This document shows, piece by piece, positions 34,633-44,932 of a stretch of 64,000 nucleotides of DNA (the first letter of the stretch is position 1; every line of letters starts with the position of its first letter). Where the stretch lies: assembly GCF_008973465.1 (NCBI RefSeq), contig NZ_WBXN01000004.1, positions 3,574,501 through 3,638,500 of the forward strand, in the 5' to 3' direction. Source of the DNA: Streptomyces sp. SS1-1 (lineage in GTDB: Bacteria; Actinomycetota; Actinomycetes; Streptomycetales; Streptomycetaceae). The position numbers were made by a program, and so were the translations under genes. The notes below the pieces were generated by a model. That model ran no database searches. It worked only from the letters and a program-made list of their open reading frames with translations, and had not been told where the DNA came from.

Positions 34633-35121
34633 TCACCGTCCCACGGTGAGTGCCCAGCGGACCCCGGACGGGGCGGCCACGTGCACGGTGCCGTGGTCGC
34701 GGGCGCGCTTCTGTGACAACTGGTTGAGGGTGCCGCTGACTTCTCCCTCGACGCATTCGAGGGGAAAGCTCATCCCGACCGGTTCCCCGGAGACGGTCAA
34801 CGTGCCCCGGCCCTGGCAGTTCACGAGGATCGACAGGGTCCCGGCCTGGATGCCACCGCGAAGGGCCACCTCACGGTTGCCGCTGACGTTCACGGCCTGA
34901 GCCACGACCTCTCCCCCGGGAAGGACCGGGGCTTCGGTCACGGTCTCCCCGGGCACGCGCTCGGCACGCTCCGACGGCGTCGCGCCGGCCGTGGAGGCCT
35001 CGGCGTGGTGCGGCACGGTGTGAGGGGAGGGCGCTGCCCGGTCCTGGCCACTGCTGCAGCCCGTCAAGGCGACGACGGCCGCGATTCCCCCGATGACGGC
35101 GCACTTCTTCAGTTCACGCAC
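34633..35121 (-). CDS. Putative secreted lipoprotein
   Basis: A 162-residue lipoprotein with a basic N-terminus and lipobox ALTGCSS at about residue 21. The mature part has a Ser/Ala/Pro/Thr-rich linker and a C-terminal domain of about 90 residues with no family I can name. The start is the GTG at 35121, without a strong Shine-Dalgarno. The gene lies directly downstream of thiC on the same strand but beyond the thiC terminator, so it is probably transcribed separately. Confidence 0.7.
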   Translation of the reverse strand: MRELKKCAVIGGIAAVVALTGCSSGQDRAAPSPHTVPHHAEASTAGATPSERAERVPGETVTEAPVLPGGEVVAQAVNVSGNREVALRGGIQAGTLSILVNCQGRGTLTVSGEPVGMSFPLECVEGEVSGTLNQLSQKRARDHGTVHVAAPSGVRWALTVGR

Positions 35122-35129
35122 AGGAGTCA

Positions 35130-35158
35130 GTGTCCCCCGCGAAGTACGCGAGGGACAC
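35130..35158 (-). terminator. Terminator after thiC
   Basis: On the minus strand GTGTCCCTCGCG and CGCGGGGGACAC pair over 12 bp with a five-base loop, beginning about 15 bases past the thiC stop. It also sits just upstream of the lipoprotein start. Confidence 0.6.
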
Positions 35159-35173
35159 CGGGAGTTCGGACGA

Positions 35174-36976
<1,803 letters not shown>

Positions 36977-36983
36977 GAGACCT

Positions 36984-37117
36984 ACTCCCTACGCCGGCAT
37001 TACCCGGTAACAGGTTCGGCGGTCGACGCAGCGGTGTCCGTCCGCCGATGTTTCATGTGAAACATCGCTGGGACGGAGGTCAGCGCCCTCTCAGCCCGGT
37101 GCTCCGAGCTCCCGCGT
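36984..37117 (-). promoter_or_regulatory. TPP riboswitch (THI element) controlling thiC
   Basis: On the minus strand the conserved CTGAGAGGG box, then GAACCTGTTACCGGGTAA and TGCCGGCGTAGGGAG, match the THI-box core and its TPP pyrophosphate-binding helix. The element ends about eight bases before the thiC ATG and contains the AGGGAG likely to be the ribosome-binding site, so control is probably at translation initiation. Its variable P3 extension contains a hairpin CGATGTTTC-ACAT-GAAACATCG that is also a parS-like sequence. Confidence 0.93.
37050..37063. promoter_or_regulatory. parS-like site, one mismatch, within the TPP riboswitch
   Basis: GTTTCATGTGAAAC differs from the parS consensus at one central base. 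It lies in the apical hairpin of the thiC riboswitch P3 extension. Confidence 0.6.
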
Positions 37118-37196
37118 GTACAAAGGTGCCTCCACGCTAGCGCCCGTCCGGGCGCGGTGAACAGAGGGCCCCCACCGTTCTTGCGATGATCGGGCG

Positions 37197-38687
37197 GTGA
37201 CCACGACGCATGAACCTCCGTACCCGCCGCACGAACCGCGCCGCGGCCACGGCCCGGGCGACGACCCCGACCGGCACAACGACCCTGCGGAGCACCGGGG
37301 TTCAGGGGCGCCAGGAGGCGGGCCCGACGGCGGGCACGGACACGGACCCGAGCGCGGCCCCGGCCATGGGCACTCCCACAGCCACTCCCACGGTCCGGCC
37401 GCTCCCGTCTCCCGGCATCTGCGCAAGGTCATCGCGGCCGTCCTCATCCCGTTCGCCGCGGCGGTGGTCGTCGGCCTCGCCGTGCTCTGGCCGGGCGGCG
37501 CCCCCGCGCACGAGCGGACCGGTGTCGGCTTCGACCGGCAGACCCATCAGGCCACGGTCACCAAGGTGGTCGAGCTGAGCTGCAAGGACGTGGGCGCCGG
37601 CGGGGCTCCGCCGGCCGGGGGCGACTCGGCCGCGCAGGGCTCCTCCGGCAGGCGGGAGGAGAGCGGCACCTGCAAGAAGGCGACCATCCGCGTCGACACG
37701 GGGGACGACAAGGGCCGTACGTTCACGGAGATCGTCCAGCCCGACCAGTCACGGCAGTTGAGCGAGGGCCAGGAGGTCGTGGTCGCCTACGAACCGTCCG
37801 CCCCCAAGGACCTCCAGTACGCCGTCGCCGACGTCAACCGGCGCGTCCCGCTCACTTTGCTGGCCGGGATCTTCGCCGTCGCCGTCGTACTCGTCGGACG
37901 GCTGCGGGGCGTCATGGCGCTGGTCTCGCTGGCCATCAGCTTCCTGCTGCTCAACTTCTTCATCCTGCCGGCGATCCTGCAGGGCTCGAACCCGCTGGTC
38001 GTGGCGGTGGTGGGGGCGAGCGCCATCATGCTGATCGCGCTCTACATGTGCCACGGCCTCTCGGCGCGCACGTCGGTCGCGGTCCTCGGCACCCTGGTCT
38101 CGCTCCTGCTGATCGGCGTCCTCGGCTCGGTGTTCATGGACTGGGCGGCGCTCACCGGCAACACCGACGACAACACGGGCCTCATCCACGGCCTGTACCC
38201 GTCCATCGACATGAGCGGTCTGCTGCTGGCCGGGATCATCATCGGCTCGCTCGGTGTGCTCGACGACGTGACGGTCACCCAGACCTCCGCCGTCTGGGAG
38301 CTGCACGAGGCCAACCCGGCGATGGGCTGGCGCGGCCTGTACCGGGCGGGCATCCGCATCGGCCGCGACCACATCGCGTCCGTCGTCAACACGCTCGTCC
38401 TCGCCTACGCGGGCGCCGCGCTGCCCCTGCTGCTGCTGTTCTCCATCGCCCAGAGCGGCGTCGGCACGGTCGCCAACAGCGAGTTGGTGGCCGAGGAGAT
38501 CGTGCGCACGCTGGTGGGTTCCATCGGCCTCGTCGCCTCCGTGCCGGTGACGACGGCCCTGGCGGCGCTGGTGGTGTCGGCCGACCGTCCCGAGCCCGGT
38601 ACGGCGCCCGCGGGCCCCCGGCAGGCCGTCACGGGCCCGGCACCGGCCACGGGGCGGGGTGGGCGCGGACGCCGCCGTAAGCGGTGA
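37197..38687 (+). CDS. YibE/F family membrane protein
   Basis: A 496-residue protein of the YibE/YibF family. Residues 1-75 are Pro/Gly/His-rich, with runs of alternating His (HGHGPERGPGHGHSHSHSHGP) that could bind metal. A membrane segment near residue 80 leads to an extracytoplasmic domain with two Cys (about 120-165). After it come at least six membrane helices and a conserved DDVTVTQ. Family function is unknown. The start is the GTG at 37197, with no clear Shine-Dalgarno, so the gene is possibly leaderless; it diverges from thiC. Confidence 0.85.
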   Translation: MTTTHEPPYPPHEPRRGHGPGDDPDRHNDPAEHRGSGAPGGGPDGGHGHGPERGPGHGHSHSHSHGPAAPVSRHLRKVIAAVLIPFAAAVVVGLAVLWPGGAPAHERTGVGFDRQTHQATVTKVVELSCKDVGAGGAPPAGGDSAAQGSSGRREESGTCKKATIRVDTGDDKGRTFTEIVQPDQSRQLSEGQEVVVAYEPSAPKDLQYAVADVNRRVPLTLLAGIFAVAVVLVGRLRGVMALVSLAISFLLLNFFILPAILQGSNPLVVAVVGASAIMLIALYMCHGLSARTSVAVLGTLVSLLLIGVLGSVFMDWAALTGNTDDNTGLIHGLYPSIDMSGLLLAGIIIGSLGVLDDVTVTQTSAVWELHEANPAMGWRGLYRAGIRIGRDHIASVVNTLVLAYAGAALPLLLLFSIAQSGVGTVANSELVAEEIVRTLVGSIGLVASVPVTTALAALVVSADRPEPGTAPAGPRQAVTGPAPATGRGGRGRRRKR

Positions 38688-38759
38688 GGCGGGGCCTCCG
38701 AGGCGCCCCTGACGTCCGCTGAAGCGTTACGCCACTCCCGCACCCGGCGACCGTGTGCG

Positions 38760-39197
38760 TCAGCCCGCGCTCTGCTCCTCGGCGAGGATGCGGTCCAGCG
38801 CCTCGTCGAGATGCGCGTCGAAGTCGGCGAGCGCCCCCTCCTGCCCGAGCGGCACCAGCTTGTCGGTGCGGTCCAGGAACGCCACGAGCGGTGCCACGGA
38901 GGAGCGGAACAGCGCCTGGTCCGGGCCGACCTGGAGCCGGATCAGCACATCGCCGAGGGTGTCGGAGCCGGCCGGGGAGACCCGTACGTCGCCCTCGCCG
39001 CAGGGCCTGCCCACGCCGTCGACCAGCAGCTCACGCCCGAAGGCCCAGGTGACCGGGGCATCACCGGGCAGATGGAACGTCAGCCGCACGGCATAGGGAT
39101 CACAGGTCTCGTAGCGCAGTTCCACCGGGATGCGGAAGGAGAGCTCCTCGGAGACGAGAAAGCTCATCATGACCTCTGCCTGTACGGACTCGCGCAT
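38760..39197 (-). CDS. ssgA: SsgA, activator of sporulation septation
   Basis: A 145-residue SsgA-like protein. The family core is recognisable from ELSFRIPVELRYETCDPYAVRL through TFHLPGDAPVTWAFGRELL to the C-terminal DAHLDEALDRILAEEQSAG. SsgA stimulates septum formation and marks sites of branching and division in aerial hyphae (established in S. coelicolor and S. griseus). It is downstream of the regulator gene ssgR on the same strand, with 96 bp between. The start ATG at 39197 gives the MRESVQAEVMM N-terminus seen in orthologues. Confidence 0.95.
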   Translation of the reverse strand: MRESVQAEVMMSFLVSEELSFRIPVELRYETCDPYAVRLTFHLPGDAPVTWAFGRELLVDGVGRPCGEGDVRVSPAGSDTLGDVLIRLQVGPDQALFRSSVAPLVAFLDRTDKLVPLGQEGALADFDAHLDEALDRILAEEQSAG

Positions 39198-39293
39198 CGC
39201 CTACCCCGTCGGTTGCCTTCGACTGGCCGGGACGGACCCCGACACTGGTGGAATCTTGCTGAACGTACACGAGAGATCACAAGGAGTGAGTTT

Positions 39294-40181
39294 TCAGATA
39301 CTGATAGAGAGCGCGAGTGACCCCAGGAGCCGGCCGATCTCGGCCTGGAGCCGGCACACCGCCGAGGGCAGCCGGTCGGCCTGGTGGAGGGGGAGCGACA
39401 GGGCGATCGTCGCGGCCGTCGTGCCCACGGTGATCGGGATGGCCGCGCACACCGTGCCGAGGGCGTACTCCTGACGTTCGGTCACAGGGGCCATGCGCCC
39501 GGCCTGGTCGAGGCGTCGCAGCAGGCTGTGGCCGTCCCGGACCGTGTAGGGGGTGATGGCGCGCACGGGATGCCGGTCCAGATGGTCCCGGCGGGCCTCC
39601 TCGTCCAGCTGCGAGAGCAGGCACTGGCCGATGGCGTGGGCATGGCCGGTCTCGCGGAAGTCGGCCCACTCGTGCACCGCCGGATTGCCCGGGGTGTCGG
39701 AGACGCACAGGACCTCGATCTCACCGGCGCGGTACTGCGCGTAGTAAACCGGGACACCGATCGCGTCACGCCATTGAGCGAGTGCGTCGACCATCGTGCT
39801 GCGACGTTTCTGCTGAGCGCTGGTGCTGCTCAGCCGCACGGCGGCGTCACCGAGGAAGAACAGCCCCTTGTCGCGGCGCAGATAGCCCTCGTGCACCAGG
39901 GTGCGCAGCAGGTGGTAGGCCGTGGGCAGCGCGAGGCCCGTCTCGCGGGCGAGCTGCTTGGCGGGAGCGCCGTACGCGTGGCCCGCGACGCACTCCAGCA
40001 GCCGCATGGCGCGCTGCACCGATCCGATGAGGGTCGCGGACGGCGGCGGCTCGGGGGAGGCCGGGGCCGCCTGGGACGCCGGGGTCGTCTGCCGCGGGAC
40101 CTGGGGGACCGCGGGGCGCGGTTGTTCCAGGGGGTGGTGGGCCGGTGTGGGTGGTGCGGTGTCAACCGTGGGCAAGGTCAC
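39294..40181 (-). CDS. ssgR: SsgR, IclR-type regulator of ssgA
   Basis: A 295-residue IclR-family protein. A proline/alanine-rich N-terminal stretch of about 50 residues is followed by the winged helix (about 52-120) and the C-terminal ligand-sensing domain. In S. coelicolor SsgR activates ssgA (established). The GTG at 40181 has no good ribosome-binding site and its N-terminus is longer than I recall for orthologues, so the true start may be internal, near PPSATLIGSVQRAMRLL. Confidence 0.85.
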   Translation of the reverse strand: MTLPTVDTAPPTPAHHPLEQPRPAVPQVPRQTTPASQAAPASPEPPPSATLIGSVQRAMRLLECVAGHAYGAPAKQLARETGLALPTAYHLLRTLVHEGYLRRDKGLFFLGDAAVRLSSTSAQQKRRSTMVDALAQWRDAIGVPVYYAQYRAGEIEVLCVSDTPGNPAVHEWADFRETGHAHAIGQCLLSQLDEEARRDHLDRHPVRAITPYTVRDGHSLLRRLDQAGRMAPVTERQEYALGTVCAAIPITVGTTAATIALSLPLHQADRLPSAVCRLQAEIGRLLGSLALSISI

Positions 40182-40370
40182 TCCCGAGGGGCGAGGGGGA
40201 GCCCGTGCGGGGGAACACGGGAGGGGTGCACGCCGCTCGCGGGGGCGACCCCGCGTCGATTAACGGAGCCTATTGGCCCGTCACCGCTGACGGCCGCACG
40301 GCCGGGGAAACTTCCCTCGCCCGAGGGAACCGGCGGTTCCTGTTACCGCCCCACCGGTCCCCCGTGAACG

Positions 40371-40583
40371 TCACCAGTCGCTGCGTGACGACGAACTCGA
40401 CGTGAACTTCCTGACGACGTAGATCAGTCCGCCGACCAGGGCCACGAAGACCAGCAGTTTGAAGAGCAGTCCGATCACGAAGCCGACGACGCTGGCTATC
40501 AGCCCGCCGAACACGACCAGGGCGAGGACCGGCACCGCGATCCACTTCACCCACCACGGCAGTCCCGCGAAGATCTCACGCAT
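40371..40583 (-). CDS. Small membrane protein (DUF5326-like)
   Basis: A 70-residue protein with two closely spaced hydrophobic segments (about 12-38 and 42-60) and a Ser-rich C-terminus (KFTSSSSSRSDW). It matches my recollection of the small Streptomyces DUF5326 family. The start is the ATG at 40583 (MREIFAGLPWW) with AAGGA upstream, although the frame is open to 40652. The function is unknown. Confidence 0.72.
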   Translation of the reverse strand: MREIFAGLPWWVKWIAVPVLALVVFGGLIASVVGFVIGLLFKLLVFVALVGGLIYVVRKFTSSSSSRSDW

Positions 40584-40742
40584 CGCCCTTGTCCTTACCT
40601 CTCCGCCCGTCCAGTGCGGGTCCTGACTGTCGAATCCACTGATTCCCTGCACTCGATGCTAGGGCCGGCAGGTGGTCCGGCGGGCGCCTCGCAGCCCTTG
40701 TCCTCCCCTGATCGAACCCCTAGGGAACCCTGAGACGCGGGA

Positions 40743-41069
40743 TCAGCTCTCCGGGGGAGAGAACACCACGAGCACCCTGAGGTCCTCGCTGATGTGGTGG
40801 AACTTGTGGGCGACACCGGCCGGCACGTAGACGACGCTCCCCCGTCCCACATGCGTGGTCTCCAGGCCGACGGTGATCTGTGCGCGGCCGCTCACGACGA
40901 AGTAGACCTCGTCCTGGTTGTGCGGTTGTTGTGGATCGCGCTCGCCCGCGTCGAGCGCGTACAGGCCCACCGACATGTTCCGCTCGCGCAGAAACTGCAG
41001 GTAGGCACCGTCGTTGGCAGCGCGCTCCGCTTCCAGTTCGTCCAGCCGGAACGCCTTCATCGCAGTCAT
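40743..41069 (-). CDS. Cupin domain protein
   Basis: A 108-residue single-domain cupin. Motif 1 is HNQDEVYFVVSG and motif 2 is GSVVYVPAGVAHKFHH, with the metal-binding His/Glu residues present. Small cupins of this type bind a metal and act as sensors or dioxygenase/isomerase-like enzymes; this one cannot be assigned. The start is either the ATG at 41069 or the ATG at 41060. It diverges from the small membrane gene at 41121. Confidence 0.83.
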   Translation of the reverse strand: MTAMKAFRLDELEAERAANDGAYLQFLRERNMSVGLYALDAGERDPQQPHNQDEVYFVVSGRAQITVGLETTHVGRGSVVYVPAGVAHKFHHISEDLRVLVVFSPPES

Positions 41070-41120
41070 CCGCCCTCGTCACAGTGCTTTTGGCCGATCT
41101 CGTCTGCCACGATCAGACAC

Positions 41121-41498
41121 ATGAAGAATTTCGTAGTCAAGACGATCGCCAACGCCGGCGCCCTCGCCGTCGCGGTCTGGCTGATAGACAACATCACCCT
41201 GACCGGCGACAGCACCGGCAAGCAGGTCGCCACCCTCCTGCTCGTCGCCCTGATCTTCGGCCTGGTCAACGTGGTCGTGAAGCCGGTCGTCAAGCTCTTC
41301 AGCCTGCCGCTGCTCATCCTGACGCTGGGCCTGTTCACCCTCGTCGTCAACGCCCTGATGCTGCTGCTGACCTCGTGGCTCGCCGACAAAGTCGACCTGA
41401 GCTTCCACGTCGAGGGCTTCTGGACGGCCGTCCTGGGCGGCCTGATCATCTCGATCGTCTCCTGGGCGCTGAACGTCGTCCTGCCCGACGGTGACTGA
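41121..41498 (+). CDS. Phage holin family/YvlD-like membrane protein
   Basis: A 125-residue membrane protein with four hydrophobic segments and short loops, the pattern of the phage-holin-4 superfamily (YvlD). Despite the family name it is a housekeeping membrane protein, not evidence of phage. It overlaps the next gene, ptpA, by eight bases. Confidence 0.82.
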   Translation: MKNFVVKTIANAGALAVAVWLIDNITLTGDSTGKQVATLLLVALIFGLVNVVVKPVVKLFSLPLLILTLGLFTLVVNALMLLLTSWLADKVDLSFHVEGFWTAVLGGLIISIVSWALNVVLPDGD

Positions 41499-41997
41499 GC
41501 GCCCGATGACCTACCGCGTCTGCTTCGTCTGCACGGGCAACATCTGCCGCTCCCCGATGGCCGCGTCCGTCTTCCGGGCCCGGGTCGAGGAGGCCGGGCT
41601 GGACGGTCTCGTCGAGGTCGACAGCGCCGGCACCGGCGGCTGGCACGAGGGCGACCCGGCCGACCCGCGCACCGTCTCCGTCCTCGAGGAGCACGGCTAC
41701 GACAGCGAGCACACCGCCCGGCAGTTCCGGACGTCCTGGTTCGAACGCGTCGACCTCGTGGTCGCCCTCGACGAGGGGCACATGAAGGCGCTGCGCCGGC
41801 TCGCCCCGACGGCGGACGACGCGGCGAAGGTCCGGCTGCTGCGCTCCTACGACCCCGCCGCCGGCGAGGACCTCGACGTGCCCGACCCCTACTACGGTGA
41901 CCGGGACGGCTTCGAGGAATGCCTCACCATGGTGGAGTCGGCGAGTACGGGCCTGCTCACAGCGGTCCGCGAAGAGGTGGAGGGCAGGACGGCATGA
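41491..41997 (+). CDS. ptpA: Low-molecular-weight protein tyrosine phosphatase
   Basis: A 168-residue LMW-PTP. The P-loop CTGNICRS carries nucleophile Cys14 and Arg20. The general acid is an Asp in VPDPYYGD. PtpA of S. coelicolor dephosphorylates phosphotyrosine and its overproduction increases antibiotic production (established). The GTG at 41491 overlaps the preceding gene and the stop overlaps the start of the next, so the three are coupled. An ATG at 41506 is a possible alternative start. Confidence 0.92.
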   Translation: MTERPMTYRVCFVCTGNICRSPMAASVFRARVEEAGLDGLVEVDSAGTGGWHEGDPADPRTVSVLEEHGYDSEHTARQFRTSWFERVDLVVALDEGHMKALRRLAPTADDAAKVRLLRSYDPAAGEDLDVPDPYYGDRDGFEECLTMVESASTGLLTAVREEVEGRTA

Positions 41998-43148
41998 GCG
42001 GTACACAGGGACAGACACCGGTTCCCGACGCGGGAGACGGCACGCGCGCGGTGCGGGCCGGGCTGCCGGAGCCGGTCAAGTACGAGCCGACCCTGCCGGG
42101 GCCGGTCTTCGCCGCCCACTTCCACCTGCCGGGCGAGCCCACGGGTCCGTACACCTACGGCCGGGACGAGAACCCGACCTGGACGCATCTGGAGCGGGCC
42201 ATCGGCGGCCTGGAGGCGCCGGGGGAGAGCGACGTCGAGACGCTCGTCTTCGCGTCCGGCATGGCCGCCATCTCCTCGGTGCTCTTCTCCCAGCTGCGGT
42301 CCGGCGACGCGGTCGTCCTGCCCAGCGACGGCTACCAGGCGCTCCCCCTGGTGCGCGGGCAGCTGGAGGCGTACGGCATCGAGGTGCGGACGGCGCCGAC
42401 CGGCGGCGACGCGCAGCTCGGCGTCCTCGACGGGGCCAGGCTGCTGTGGATCGAGACGCCGTCCAACCCCGGCCTCGACGTGTGCGACGTCCGGCGCCTC
42501 GTCGAGGAGGCGCACGCGCGCGGGGCGCTCGTCGCCGTCGACAACACCCTCGCCACCCCGCTCGGGCAGCGGCCGCTGGAGCTGGGCGCCGACTTCTCGG
42601 TGGCCAGCGGCACCAAGCAGCTGACCGGCCACGGTGATGTGCTGCTGGGCTATGTCACCGGCCGCGACCCGGAGGCCATGGCGGCCGTGCGGCGCTGGCG
42701 CAAGATCGTCGGCGCGATCCCGGGGCCGATGGAGGCATGGCTCGCGCATCGCTCCCTGGCCACGCTGCAGCTGCGGGTGGAGCGGCAGAACGCGACCGCC
42801 CTGGCCGTCGCGGAGGCCCTGCAGGACTGGCCGGAGGATCTCGCGGTGCGGTATCCGGGGCTGCCCAAGGACCCGTCGCACGCCGTCGCCGCCCGGCAGA
42901 TGCGGCGCTTCGGCTGCGTCGTGTCCTTCACGCTGCCCACGCGCGCGCGTGCCGAGCGTTTCCTGGAGGCGCTGCGGTTCGTCGACGACGCCACCAGCTT
43001 CGGCGGGGTGCGCTCCACGGCCGAGCGGCGGGGCCGCTGGGGCGGGGACGACGTGCCGGAGGGCTTCATCCGGATGTCGGTCGGCGCCGAGGACACGGAG
43101 GACCTGGTGGCCGATGTGCTGCGGGCCCTGGAGGAGTCGGCCCGGTGA
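41994..43148 (+). CDS. PLP-dependent cystathionine gamma-lyase-like enzyme
   Basis: A 384-residue Cys/Met metabolism PLP enzyme. The PLP lysine is K208 in ASGTKQLTGHGDVLLG, and the ETPSNPGLDVCDVR and VDNTLATP stretches are characteristic. It belongs with cystathionine gamma-lyases and synthases, so it probably acts in transsulfuration or methionine metabolism. The ATG overlaps the ptpA stop in ATGA. A strong terminator follows. Confidence 0.9.
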   Translation: MSGTQGQTPVPDAGDGTRAVRAGLPEPVKYEPTLPGPVFAAHFHLPGEPTGPYTYGRDENPTWTHLERAIGGLEAPGESDVETLVFASGMAAISSVLFSQLRSGDAVVLPSDGYQALPLVRGQLEAYGIEVRTAPTGGDAQLGVLDGARLLWIETPSNPGLDVCDVRRLVEEAHARGALVAVDNTLATPLGQRPLELGADFSVASGTKQLTGHGDVLLGYVTGRDPEAMAAVRRWRKIVGAIPGPMEAWLAHRSLATLQLRVERQNATALAVAEALQDWPEDLAVRYPGLPKDPSHAVAARQMRRFGCVVSFTLPTRARAERFLEALRFVDDATSFGGVRSTAERRGRWGGDDVPEGFIRMSVGAEDTEDLVADVLRALEESAR

Positions 43149-43180
43149 CCCTCGCCGGGAGCGGCCGCCGGGGGAGGACG

Positions 43181-43217
43181 GGCGGTCCGAGCCTCCCCCC
43201 TCGTGGCTCGGACCGCC
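43181..43217 (+). terminator. Terminator after the cystathionine-lyase gene
   Basis: GGCGGTCCGAGCC and GGCTCGGACCGCC form a perfect 13-bp stem with an 11-base loop, 32 bases past the stop. Confidence 0.8.
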
Positions 43218-43296
43218 CCGGTTCCGCGCGCCAAGAACCGCGCGAACAAGGCTAGTTGACTCTCTGTCAGTGTCCAATCACAGTAGCGACAGCGAC

Positions 43297-43314
43297 CTAT
43301 CGACATATTTATAG
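43297..43314. promoter_or_regulatory. LysR-type box (CTAT-N10-ATAG)
   Basis: CTATCGACATATTTATAG in an unusually AT-rich patch about 55 bases upstream of the LysR gene has the interrupted dyad with a T-N11-A core expected of a LysR autoregulatory site. Confidence 0.5.
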
Positions 43315-43367
43315 TTGGGCCCTGCCCTGGGGGTGGGGAGAAGGGCGGGGAAGGGGAGGACGGTGGC

Positions 43368-44273
43368 ATGGATCTGGCCTTGCTGCGCACTTTTGTGACC
43401 GTGCACCGGGCCGGTTCCTTCACCCGGGCCGCGGCACTGCTGGGCCTGTCCCAGCCGGCCGTGACCTCGCAGATCCGGACGCTGGAACGGCAGTTGGGGC
43501 GCCCCCTGTTCCTCCGGCAGGCGCGCGGTGTGACCCCGACGACCATCGGCGACGAACTCGCCCACAAGGCCGCCCCCCATCTCGACGCCCTGGTGGAGAT
43601 CGCCGAGACCGGTCTGGACGACGAGTCCTCCTTACGCTCGCTGCATCTCGCCGGGCCTCCCGAGTTCACCGCCGAGCGTGCGCTGCCCGCGCTCACCGGT
43701 CTGACCGGCGAGGACAACCAGGGCTTCGCCCTGCGCGCGTCCTTCGGCACCGCGGAGGAGACCCTCGAAGGGCTGGCCGCCGGACATCATGATCTGGCCA
43801 TCACGACGGCCCGTCCACGGGGCGCACTGCTCACGGCGACTGCGCTCTGCGACGAGGAGCACGTCCTGGTGGCGGCTCCCCTCTGGATCGAGCGGATCGG
43901 CGCGGGCCACCTCCTCGACAAGGGGGCGCACGCCCTCGAGGACATCCCGGTGGTGGAGGTGCACGAGTCCCTGCCCTTCGTCTCCCGCTACTGGGCCTCC
44001 GTCTTCGACTCCCGCCCGGCCGCGCCCGGCACCGTGATCGTCCCGGATCTGCGGGCGGTCCTCGCCTGCGCGGTCGCGGGAGCGGGGCTGGCGGTGCTGC
44101 CGCGCTATCTGTGCGCGGACGCCCTCGCCCGCGGTGAGGTCGTCGCCCTGCACGAGCCGCCCGTCCCACCGCTGCGGACGTACTTCCTGGTCGTCCGTAC
44201 CGGCACGCTGGCCATGCCGCATATCGCACGGGCTCACGAATGGCTGCTCAGGGCGGCGGCGGACTGGGCCTGA
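43368..44273 (+). CDS. LysR family transcriptional regulator
   Basis: A 301-residue LysR-type regulator. The winged HTH is in the first 65 residues (AALLGLSQPAVTSQIRTLERQLGRPLF) and a substrate-binding domain covers about 90-295. The region upstream is autoregulatory by analogy. No divergent target gene is present, so the regulon is unknown. The start ATG follows a purine-rich GGGGAGGA. Confidence 0.9.
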   Translation: MDLALLRTFVTVHRAGSFTRAAALLGLSQPAVTSQIRTLERQLGRPLFLRQARGVTPTTIGDELAHKAAPHLDALVEIAETGLDDESSLRSLHLAGPPEFTAERALPALTGLTGEDNQGFALRASFGTAEETLEGLAAGHHDLAITTARPRGALLTATALCDEEHVLVAAPLWIERIGAGHLLDKGAHALEDIPVVEVHESLPFVSRYWASVFDSRPAAPGTVIVPDLRAVLACAVAGAGLAVLPRYLCADALARGEVVALHEPPVPPLRTYFLVVRTGTLAMPHIARAHEWLLRAAADWA

Positions 44274-44326
44274 GCTGGGGTTTCGCAGCGGTCACCCGGT
44301 GGGCTCGGGCGGTGACCGGATGCGAT

Positions 44327-44340
44327 GTTTCACGTGGAAC
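44327..44340. promoter_or_regulatory. parS-like site, one mismatch
   Basis: GTTTCACGTGGAAC, one mismatch from the parS consensus, lies about 20 bases ahead of the NUDIX gene start. Confidence 0.65.
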
Positions 44341-44361
44341 CAGCCGGGCCACATTTCCTCC

Positions 44362-44844
44362 ATGACCGTCCGACCCGTGGTCAAGCGCACCGCCCGCGCC
44401 GTTCTTCTGGACGGCGACGATCTGATCCTGATCAAGCGCACCAAGCCGGGCATGGATCCGTACTGGCTCACGCCCGGCGGCGGTGTCGAACCGACGGACT
44501 CCACCGTCGTCGACGCGCTGCACCGCGAGGTGTACGAGGAGCTGGGCGCCAAGATCACCGATGTGGTCCCCTGCTTCGTCGACACCGTCGAGCACATCGG
44601 CCACGACGAGGCGTCGACCGGGGTGAAGGTCCAGCACTTCTTCGTCTGCCACCTGGAGTCCATGGACCCGGCCCTGCGGCACGGCCCCGAGGTGGACGAG
44701 CCGATCGGCGAGTACGAGATCGTCCGGGTGCCGTTCAACCGGGTCGGGATCGCCTCCGTGCACCTGGTACCCCTGTCGCTGCGCCACTACCTCGACGGGA
44801 ACATCGAGGGCGTGCGCGCCCTGCACGCCTCTGATCTGGGCTGA
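44362..44844 (+). CDS. NUDIX domain hydrolase
   Basis: A 160-residue NUDIX protein. The catalytic helix EVYEELG is seen in GGGVEPTDSTVVDALHREVYEELG; the usual Glu of the G-x5-E part is Ser here, so the box is slightly degenerate, but the REVYEELG core metal ligands remain. Substrates of such enzymes are nucleoside diphosphates linked to other groups. I use the ATG at 44362; an in-frame ATG at 44320 is possible and would translate the parS-like site. It has no strong Shine-Dalgarno. Confidence 0.8.
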   Translation: MTVRPVVKRTARAVLLDGDDLILIKRTKPGMDPYWLTPGGGVEPTDSTVVDALHREVYEELGAKITDVVPCFVDTVEHIGHDEASTGVKVQHFFVCHLESMDPALRHGPEVDEPIGEYEIVRVPFNRVGIASVHLVPLSLRHYLDGNIEGVRALHASDLG

Positions 44845-44932
44845 CGCGGATGCTCGACGCATCGCCAAAAGGTCGTATGTCTCACTCGAAATTGGTGGAC
44901 GGCCAGGGCACTCGTCCGACAGCCTGACGTGC

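Noticed and set aside
41121..41498. Phage holin as a sign of a prophage
   Set aside because: The protein belongs to the YvlD-like housekeeping membrane family and no other phage gene is nearby.
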